Shown: positions 56,492 to 64,000 of the stretch, one piece after another
Position numbering within the stretch: the first letter of the stretch is position 1
How the letters are laid out: each line of letters begins with the position of its first letter
From: Siphonodentalium dalli
Taxonomy: Eukaryota; Mollusca; Scaphopoda; Gadilida; Siphonodentaliidae
Length of the DNA: 64,000 bases
Direction of reading: 5' to 3'
NCBI GenBank assembly: GCA_032622095.1
Contig: CP136067.1
Span: forward strand, 134,853,990-134,917,989
Translations under genes and position numbers: made by a program
Notes under the pieces: model-generated
What the model saw: the letters and a program-made list of their open reading frames with translations, nothing else
Database searches by the model: none
What the model was told of the DNA's origin: nothing

Positions 56492-59040
56492 ATAAAATTA
56501 TAAGTTTGAGTTCCTGGCTTTCCAAAAAATGGGCGTCATCTTTTAAATTATACTGGGCAATTTCGTGTCAAGTTTCTACTTTCTAATAATCCATTCTGAT
56601 ATTAGACTCGTCCCTGGCTCATATGTGAAACACTACTGCGCTGTCGCTCTGTGACGTGCCCTCCCATAATAACGACGTCCAAAGCAGAGCGATGGCAAGG
56701 TTTATAGTCCGGGGACCAGTCAATTCTGATATATGTTCGGTAATATAGAGGATATCTAGTGTGTTTTTAGGGGATAGCGAAAATTATCTCATGAAAGACT
56801 GAGACAAGTGTCTATTTTTCGCGAGTGGCTTGCTACGAGCGAAAAATAAACATTTGTCGCGGTCATGAATGAGATAATGTTCAGTATCCACTCAAAACAC
56901 TAGATTTTATTTATATTTTATAAGCGATGTGCATATACACATTATAGCCGGGTCAAATCTAAAATACTTCATAATAGCATTATAATAATGCTACATGTAC
57001 TATATATGGTTAACATTTTACATTTCGATTATAGTTATTCAAGAAATTCAGTTACGTCATAAACGTCAGTAACGTGAAAGCAACAATGGATGTGTAGTTT
57101 TCTATATCTTCACTGCTAGCCATGGATAACGATTATTATCTTACAATATAGCTATATTTCATCAAATACACGCGAAAACACCTAGGCGGTTTCCGATCTT
57201 GTATCCTGGATGGCAACAAGGATATCGTGGATGGCAACAGCTGGTGAACGTGCGTTTCGACAACTGGCTTGTTTTCAAAACAAAACGTCTAAATAACCAA
57301 CTAAAAGTCGTAAAATAATATACTCGTGTGCTACGAATGTAAAATAATCAATAATTAGTTCAATAAAGTTGACAAAATGTGGAGACACGGCCCAAAAAGC
57401 TCAAAATAACCACCCAAAAATGTTTGGAAATCGAAAAAGTAACGAAGTTTATACATTGTTTACAGCGCGCACGAATACGGACTATTTTGACAACTTCTAT
57501 TTTAGCGAAGTAGGGAATTCCCCGTAATTCAGTACGGTCTTGATCAAAAGCTACTGAACGCATTTTTTATTCGATAAAATACAGAAGGGAAAATCAAATT
57601 AATTTTATCTTATGTTAAGGATATAAAACAGAATACTTACGAACAGTCCGTGATTTATTGCATTTCCTCTAAATGAAGTTTAATGGGTTATTTTAGTGCG
57701 AGTCAGAACTCGATTGTCGTCAATGTCGAAAAGTTCAAAATTCACCAAAACTCTGAATGAACAGTCATCTCCGACAATGCCTCTCGCCAACACTATCACT
57801 ACCCAAGGAGATTGCACCATAAAATAATACAATTATCCTGTTAAAAGTGACAATTATGTCGAACATATGAAACGAAAATATCGTCGCCTCTTCATTGAAT
57901 CGGATTCCAGCCAAAGTGAAATTGAATAGTTACGTGAATTTCTCAGAATTTGACTTATCACAACGTCGCGTGCTGAGAATTGTGTACGTTGTGTGTTGCT
58001 CGTAATAAAATAGTTCCTGTTTTAAATTGAGTTTTATTGCATTTTTATGGGACGAATTGTAAGATAAATTGGTTATCATCACCCTGTGTGTTTCCGAGAT
58101 CCGTATTCAAGTCTCGCTGCCTTATCTGGACTCGTCGATAGACTGCCCAGAGAAGGCAGCTCGACTTGAATACGGATCTCAGAAACACACATGGTGGTGA
58201 TAATCTATATTTATCTGTTAGCGATTTCTTCTATAATCTATTGTTGAGCGTATAATAAAAAAAACTAAATTTCAAACGTATTCACAACATAAAATAGTAT
58301 CTCATTAATTTGGGCGCTCTGCCTCCTTTTCTAAATGCCATTTGAGAAGCGATATACGTGAACATTTGTCAAATTTTATAATTGTGAGTTTTGGTGGCCA
58401 TTTTGGCGATCATCTTTGATCAAATTGATCAGTTGCAAGCGTACGTGAATGAAATTACATATTAGGTTAGTTAAAATGCGTTTTTTATCTTCAGAATATG
58501 GACAGCAATTAGACAAAAATTACAACATAATATGTTTTCCAAAGTGTTAGATGTCATGATAACTGATAGAAAAGACAATTCCTACTTGCCACAATTTACA
58601 AATAACCGAACATTGTGCAAGGGGCACGTGTGACTGTGGAATCCACAGAATGCAGTAAATGACACACCAGCTATTTGTGTCTACCGTGTCTACCTGTTTT
58701 GTTTCTCCATTTAATTATCTCTATTGTACCAGTGTGATGATTCTACACCCATTGTCTACAGCAATTCCAATAAGATTTTATCCTAATTGAAGTTGGCTAG
58801 CCTATTTATTCATATTAGAACATTTCATTGACATTCGATTATATGTGTTGTGTCACAAGTCTATTGCCATTCATGCTGGCTTCAACAATTGTGTGTTGTT
58901 ATTTGTGACCACTGCCAGAATTTACACAATGTACCACTAACATAACACATGGACAAATTGTATTAACTGTCTAATATGTTATTTGTATTTGTGAACACCC
59001 CACATAACTACAGTATTAGACTATGAGTACCCAATATCCA
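56492..59040. other. Low-repeat intergenic or intronic DNA with two hairpin elements
   Basis: 56,755-56,907 is an inverted repeat (CTAGTGTGTTTTTAGGGGAT; TTATCTCATGA against TCATGAATGAGATAA; TATTTTTCGC against GCGAAAAATA). 58,070-58,217 is another (GTGTTTCCGAGATCCGTATT, CAAGTC against GACTTGAATACGGATCTCAG, with GTTATCATCACC / GGTGGTGATAATC outside). The remainder shows no convincing exon. A 67-codon minus-strand frame at 57,360-57,563 is unremarkable. Confidence 0.5.
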
Positions 59041-59225
59041 TCCATATGGATATTTTAGTAAAAGTAATTAAAAAGTACTCAAAATGTAATCATGATTACA
59101 GGTACATTTGAAAGTAATCGATTACGATTACGATTACTTGCAATCAAAAAATGTCATGATTACTGATTACAGGTGATTACTCCAAATTGTGTAATCGATC
59201 ACTTTGATTACGATTATTGATTATG
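59040..59225 (+). repeat. GTAATC/GATTAC-rich simple repeat
   Basis: Many interleaved GATTAC and GTAATC words (TAATCATGATTACAG, GTAATCGATTACGATTACGA). It is a self-complementary low-complexity region of a type seen in many animal genomes, sometimes as hAT interior. Confidence 0.65.
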
Positions 59226-59405
59226 ATTATCCCAATCCTGCTGTGGATAAATTTTGTTCTTTAAAGAGGAAGCTTAATGCAATATTAACATTGATGATTA
59301 AATATATACCGTCCCAAGCCCATGGGAAAGTGGAGCGCCGGGGTACAGCTGCGATCGGAAAGATGAGAAAGAGTCCTTTCCATCGTCACAGGGACGCGGA
59401 GATGA

Positions 59406-59790
59406 TGGCTAGGTGGGGGGCAGCAATCTGAGAGACGCCCAGATCCACCTCCCCACTCGGCCACCGAACGGGACCACCCTTCAACTGCTGAGTCCGGTGA
59501 TGCCGATTCCATGCAGCCGACTGATGTCACCAATTGCTGTGGAACCGATGATGGAGACGGAATTTGCATTCCCGCCACAGACGCCGGAATACCAACACAG
59601 CCTGGCGTCTACCATCATCACCACCAACACAACAACAACACTAGCAGCAGTGGATCCACATATTCTGCTTCTGAGGCCCAAGACATTAACAGCAGAGCGC
59701 TGGCGAATATTGGTGAAAACGAAGCTCAACAACTACAATAACAGCTTCAATAAGCTAGCGACTCCCAAGCATCAGAAAAGACAACAATAG
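59406..59790 (+). CDS. Coding-like open region, possible 3' exon of an unknown gene
   Basis: GC content rises locally and two plus-strand frames stay open. One runs 59,413-59,790 (Met/Pro-rich, MPIPC, FPPQTPEYQ, then Thr-rich and basic Lys/Arg/Asn). The other runs 59,406-59,741 (Ser/Asp-rich, DDGDGICIP, HHHHQHNNN, SEAQDIN). The second resembles the disordered, His/Asn-rich C-terminus of a nuclear protein; the first also has reasonable composition. An acceptor-like GATGGCTAG precedes both. No domain is recognised and only one frame, if any, can be real. Confidence 0.25.
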
Positions 59791-60590
59791 CAACATTATT
59801 TGTTTAAATGTATAAACCATTGTCCAAAAAGATGTCCAAAGTGGGTTGCAGGGAAGGGGTACCACCCCTTCCAAATTCTCCCGGGTATATCTCCAAATCC
59901 CCAATAAAAAAATTAATTGTAATTCGATGGGATATGTTGTATCACAAGTTTAGTACCGCCCACTGGTACTAAGATTTTATCGATATAAATATTGTCTGTT
60001 ACCCGAGATCGACTTCCGAAGCATACATATCAGCACTTGCCATTATGTTAACTAGCCGAAACAGATTCCTGTATATGATTCGAGCAAATTTTGATCTTTC
60101 AAACAGTTTGATTTAAAAAAAAATGATTTATATTAAAAAAAAAAAAAAAATTTATTGAACTCTGACCTGCTGTTGAACAAACAAAAATAAATTAATCTAA
60201 AAACAAAATTTTATAAAATTTTTTAATTTGTTTCTAAGTATTTAATTTTCTTTTTAGATTTTTAGATTGAAACTTTAACATTTTTTTTCATTTTTTTTTT
60301 TTCATTTAATTTTTTTTTTTCATTTTAAATTTAATTTTTAAATTTTAAATTTAATTTTTTTATTTTTAGATTGAAACTTCCTGCTAAAAAATTTTAAATG
60401 TTGAAAAACATATTAATTTAATATGTTTAAAAATTTTAATTAAAAAAAAGTAAGGCCGTTATAACATCTTCCGGAGTACCCCGAGGCACCACACCAAATT
60501 TGGTTGAAAGCTGTCAAGGGCTCTGGAAGAAAAATCACGAACAGACCAGAACAGACAACAGATCCCTGAACTCTTTAATGTATCTAAACC
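59791..60590. other. AT-rich low-complexity DNA
   Basis: Long A- and T-runs from 60,110 to 60,450. No supported gene. Confidence 0.6.
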
Positions 60591-60599
60591 AGAAAACAC

Positions 60600-60905
60600 A
60601 CATTCGTTTTGCCGTGAAAATTATGACAAGTGTCATGCTAAATGAAAAACATTGTTATAATCACGGATGAATTTATAACATCATGGCGCAAATATAAATC
60701 GCAGTATATTATGATTTGACAACAAAAAGGTTGTTTGAATATAGCCAATTTAACACTGTATGTATGCATGGATATCAAACTTAGGGTGAAGACATAATGG
60801 TAGCAGAATTATCAACGCAGCCATTGGCCGGCTCAGTCGCTGATTGGTCGAAAATATATGCTAATAATTATTTGATTAATAGCTGTGGAAAGGTCTATTC
60901 AAAAA
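60600..60905 (+). repeat. Dispersed repeat family D, copy 2
   Basis: Collinear with 6,336-6,560, with the shared GGCTCAGTCGCTGATTGGTC block and GNGGAAAGGTC end. Confidence 0.6.
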
Positions 60906-61004
60906 TTGTGTGTTGTTATTTGAGTCCAATGCCAGAATGTACACAATGTACCACTAACATAACTTCGGCAGCGTAGAACCGCCACACCATTGTATATTTC
61001 AACA

Positions 61005-61105
61005 GATTAGTAATATGTTTTTAGAGATTACTAATCTGTTTAAACAGTTTACTAATATGTTTTTACAGATTACTAATCTGTTTAAACAGATTACTATGCT
61101 TTGTA
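61005..61105 (+). repeat. Short tandem repeat of AGATTACTAATCTGTTTAAA
   Basis: Three units, each partly palindromic (AGATTAGTAAT, AGATTACTAATCT). Confidence 0.7.
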
Positions 61106-61208
61106 AACCGTTTTAGAGCACATCTGTGGTTTTACGGTTTTGTGAAATAAATTATTATTATTTATGTTAGTTTGCTCTGTGATGAGATAATGATTGTTCA
61201 AGCACAAC

Positions 61209-61335
61209 AGGGACGTTGCTAGTGGGTTCCAACTGGTCGATGAGACCATAAAATTTCTAACTATTAGGATTTAGTCTAATCAAATTTCCAACTATAGAGG
61301 ATTTGGTTTTGAGTAATGTAAAATTCCAATATTGG
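61209..61335 (+). mobile_element. hAT-related fragment
   Basis: Starts CAGGGACGTTGCTAGTGGGT, then CAAATTTCCAACTATAGAGG. Diverged relative of the hAT terminal region; no right end found. Confidence 0.45.
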
Positions 61336-61464
61336 CTTAATGGCTTAATAATTTGGGTTTCTATATGTTCTTTTTAAGAGTATGCGGACTGTGAAAATAA
61401 AGACACTAGTAACAAGAATGACATAGCATTGATCCATGTTTCTATGTATTGAGTACACTGTGCA

Positions 61465-63445
61465 CAGAGACTTGGCGAAATGGGGGTTGGGATGTCTCAC
61501 CCCCCAACTTGGTCAAAATTTTTAACTGTTGGAAATTTCATACCTAAAACAACATTAGTTGAAAATTTCACACCAACAATAGGTTGAAAATGTTCTTGTA
61601 GTTTGATTTTCAAACTATTTATTGGGGGAAAATTATTGTTTTTGGACAAATATATGCATATTTTCCTACTATTGGTCAAAATTTTGGACTGAAATAGCCA
61701 TCAGTTGGAAATTTTCCAATTTTCCAACGTTATGGTGTCAGGTTGGAAATTTCCAACACTTGGAAAGCATGTGTCCTTGTCCCTCCCACGTGGCTAGTCA
61801 AAACCTACTAGTTAATTTAAGAAAATATTATTGTCCTACATTTGGTCAACATTGTCATTGGAATTGTCATCAGATGGAAATTTTCCAACCTAAGTGGGGG
61901 TGTCATGCAGGTTTGAAGCTAGTCTAGATGCTAGGATTTTTCAGTTTTCTTGTTCAGATTTCAAAAGTTTCCAACACCGGACCGAACCATGGTCGCCCCG
62001 TGGTCAGGGATGTGGCTAGAGGGGGGTGTGGGGGTGTCTCACCCCCCCCAGCAGAGAGCTATATTTTCAATAGTTGGAAATTTCATACCTGCCACAACGA
62101 AATTTCACACCAACAATAGGTTGAAAATGTTCTTGTAGTTTGAATATAAAACAATTTATTGGGGGAATTTATTGTTTTTCGACCAATATTTGCATATGTT
62201 CCTGTTTTGGTCAAATTTTTTGACAGAAATGGACATCAGTTGGAAATTTTCCAACCTTAGGGGGGGTGACAGGTTGGAAATTTCCAACACTTGGAAAGCT
62301 TGTGTCCTGGTCCCTCCCCCGTGGCCAGCTAAAAACTTCTAGTTAATTTAAGAAAACAATATTGTCATATAATTGGTCAACATTGTCATTGGAATTGTCA
62401 TCAGTTGGAAAATTTCCAACCTAAGTGGGGCTGTAGGGTTTGAAATTTCCAACAGTAGGAAGGCTTGAGGCTAGTCTAGATGTTAGGATTTTGCGATTTT
62501 CTTGTTCAGATTTCAAAATTTTCGCACACCGGGCCGAACCATGGTCGGCCCGGTGTGTCATTGCCCCATCCACATGGCCAATACAAAACTGCTAATTAGT
62601 TTAGCAAAACAATATTTTACTACATTTGGTCAAACTTGTAGACATAAATGGTCATCAGTTGAAGAATTTTCCAACCTGAGGGGGAGCATGAGGTTTGAAA
62701 TTTCCAACACTAGGAAAGCTTCAGTTGAGGCCAGTCTAGATGCTAGGATTTGCGATTTTCTTGTATATAGTTTTCAAACTTTTCTCACACCGGGCCAAAC
62801 AACCATGGTCGGCCCTGTGTTTCCTGGTCTGTTGTTGGTAGCTGTGTGCATTTGTCTGGAATTAGATCACTAGTTGTTTTTTTGGGGGCAATTTTCAGGT
62901 TAAAATATCTTAATGTTCTCATACTGGGAAAATAGAAGCATAGCTTATGAATATATAGGAAATTAGGCCTCAGCATGAGGTACAAGGGGGGTGCAAATGA
63001 AATTATGCAAAAAGTTGTGTTGGTGCGATTTCGACTCAAGGGGGGGGGGGGTGCAAATAATGGAATTATGCAAAAAGTTGTGTTGGTGCGATTTCGACTC
63101 AAGGGGGGGGGGGTGCAAATAATGGAATTATGCAAAAAGTTGTGTTGGTGTGATTTCGACTCAAGGGGGGGGGCTGCAGTTGGAAATTCCCAAGGTGGAC
63201 ACCCCCCCCCCCCCAGCGGAGACCCTCTAGCCACATCCCTGCCCGTGGTGTCATGGTCCCTCCCCCGTGGCCAATAAGAAACTGCAAATTAGTTAAGAAA
63301 ACAGTATATTACTACATTTGGTCAAAATTTGGACTGAAATGGTCATCAGTTGGAGAATTTCCAACCTAAGGAAGAGTATGAGGTTTGAAATTTGCAACAC
63401 AGGGAAAGCTTGAGACCAGTCTAGATGCTAGGATTTGGCGATTTA
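61465..63445 (+). mobile_element. hAT-type element, copy 3 (host copy, interrupted)
   Basis: Left end CAGAGACTTGGCGAAATGGG, then GTTGGAAATTTCATACCTAA. It runs to 62,004, is interrupted by copy 4, and resumes at 63,250 (GTCATGGTCCCTCCCCCGTG, TTGGAGAATTTCCAACC) until about 63,445, where FB-A sequence begins. The removed portion is collinear with 49,042-50,121. Confidence 0.85.
62005..63241 (+). mobile_element. hAT-type element, copy 4, complete and nested in copy 3
   Basis: 1,237 bp from CAGGGATGTGGCTAGAGGGG to CCCTCTAGCCACATCCCTG, flanked by the 8-bp direct repeat CCCGTGGT (61,997-62,004 and 63,242-63,249). Near the right end a ~65-bp unit with GTGCAAATAATGGAATTATG, CAAAAAGTTGTGTTGGTG and a G-run is repeated about three times. 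Copy 2 has the same module about twice. Minus-strand frames (Pro-rich, NTTFCIIPLFAPPP) derive from these modules. Confidence 0.93.
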
Positions 63446-63449
63446 TATT

Positions 63450-64000
63450 TTAAACGCGGAAAAAACTTTCACAAAAAATCTATATTGGGATTCTAGTCAC
63501 ATTTCAACAAGGAATGACCAGAATTGTGGTATGTAAGTGAGGCATACCATTACCCGTGAATATTCCAAGTCATTGGAACCAAATTGTTACTTGGCTCAAA
63601 ATGGCCGCCAAAATATGGAAAATTGTAAATATGGCCCCAGCGTGCACTGCAATCGCTTACACGTTGTGGTTGGTGAATAAAATTGGCTATTCTGCCTTAT
63701 GTCCATTGAAAACTAACATGTTTGATTCACCTTGGTTAATTTTTGCTATTGTAGCCACTGACATTACCAGAAATATTGGATTTTACTTTCACAAACTTGA
63801 CATAAATATCGGCAAAAATTAACTTTTCAGGTTTGGACCATTTTTTTTTAAAGTAAACTTTAACTAACTTTGGAATGAAAGGTGTTTATTGTTTTGATCT
63901 GTTTAAAATGTGTCACACTAAGGTGATTATAGACCAAATTACTCAAGATGGCTTCCAAAATGGCTACCAACTTCGGTAAAAACATTTTTCACATATATCC
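63450..64000 (+). mobile_element. FB-A family, copy 3 (runs off window)
   Basis: GATTCTAGTCACATTTCAAC, GAATATTCCAAGTCATTGGA, ATGGCCGCCAAAATATGG, CCCCAGCGTGCACTGCAATC, GGTGATTATAGACCAAATTA and ACTCAAGATGGCTTCCAAAA follow the order of the outer segment and start of FB-A. Its continuation lies outside the window. It contains the unoccupied TTAA site matching the T2 insertion. Confidence 0.8.

Noticed and set aside
59530-59580. CC-containing peptide near 59.5 kb as the insulin A chain
   Set aside because: After the CC pair the next Cys is at +8 and the surrounding residues are Asp/Gly-rich; spacing does not fit.

Overview
The window is eukaryotic, intron-era genomic DNA from an invertebrate animal, probably a lophotrochozoan such as a mollusc. 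Three things point that way: tandem non-autonomous Helitrons carrying minisatellites, very low gene density, and an insulin-like B-chain exon with the extra N-terminal cysteine typical of molluscan insulin-related peptides. There are no operons, prophages or CRISPR arrays. The species cannot be fixed from sequence alone.

Only two loci look like host genes. One is a 591-codon single-exon reading frame on the minus strand (16,693-18,468). It encodes a secreted, glycosylation-prone, coiled-coil protein with a small cysteine-containing C-terminal domain that I cannot assign to a family. The other is the first coding exon of an insulin-like peptide precursor (55,248-55,458, plus strand): signal peptide, B chain, KR processing site and a phase-1 splice donor. 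No A-chain exon was found in the window. Two weaker coding candidates lie at 52,146-52,370 (small Cys-rich secreted-type ORF) and 59,406-59,790 (open, compositionally coding-like).

Everything else is repetitive DNA, mostly MITEs and other non-autonomous DNA transposons. 1-4,160 is a palindromic foldback element whose arms are minisatellites (FB-A); relatives lie at 47,585-52,620 and 63,450-64,000. 4.3-16.6 kb is a field of short elements: three TTAA-flanked families, TA-flanked Tc1/mariner-like elements, hairpin repeats, hAT elements, 5S rRNA-derived fragments, and one minus-strand Helitron next to the 591-aa gene. 19.3-22.6 kb holds further repeat families and a 620-bp tandem duplication.

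23,049-33,318 is a head-to-tail array of about ten Helitron-type units joined CTAG-to-TC, including a recent ~3-kb higher-order duplication; a related minisatellite element follows to ~35,540. 35,600-41,010 is a second giant foldback (FB-B) with ~1.5-2 kb arms. 41,715-42,726 is a homogeneous 59-bp satellite (17 units). 42,853-43,765 and 46,010-47,243 are two foldbacks (FB-C, FB-D) whose arms are 16-bp repeats sharing a CCTTCGGA core. The right third holds nested hAT and TTAA insertions with clear target-site duplications, hairpin MITEs and the insulin exon.

The main observations are: (i) terminal inverted repeats made of tandem repeats have arisen in several foldback families here; (ii) foldbacks and Helitrons carry dense matches to the animal YY1 and NRF-1 core promoter motifs; (iii) one nested insertion can be checked against its own paralogous empty site.
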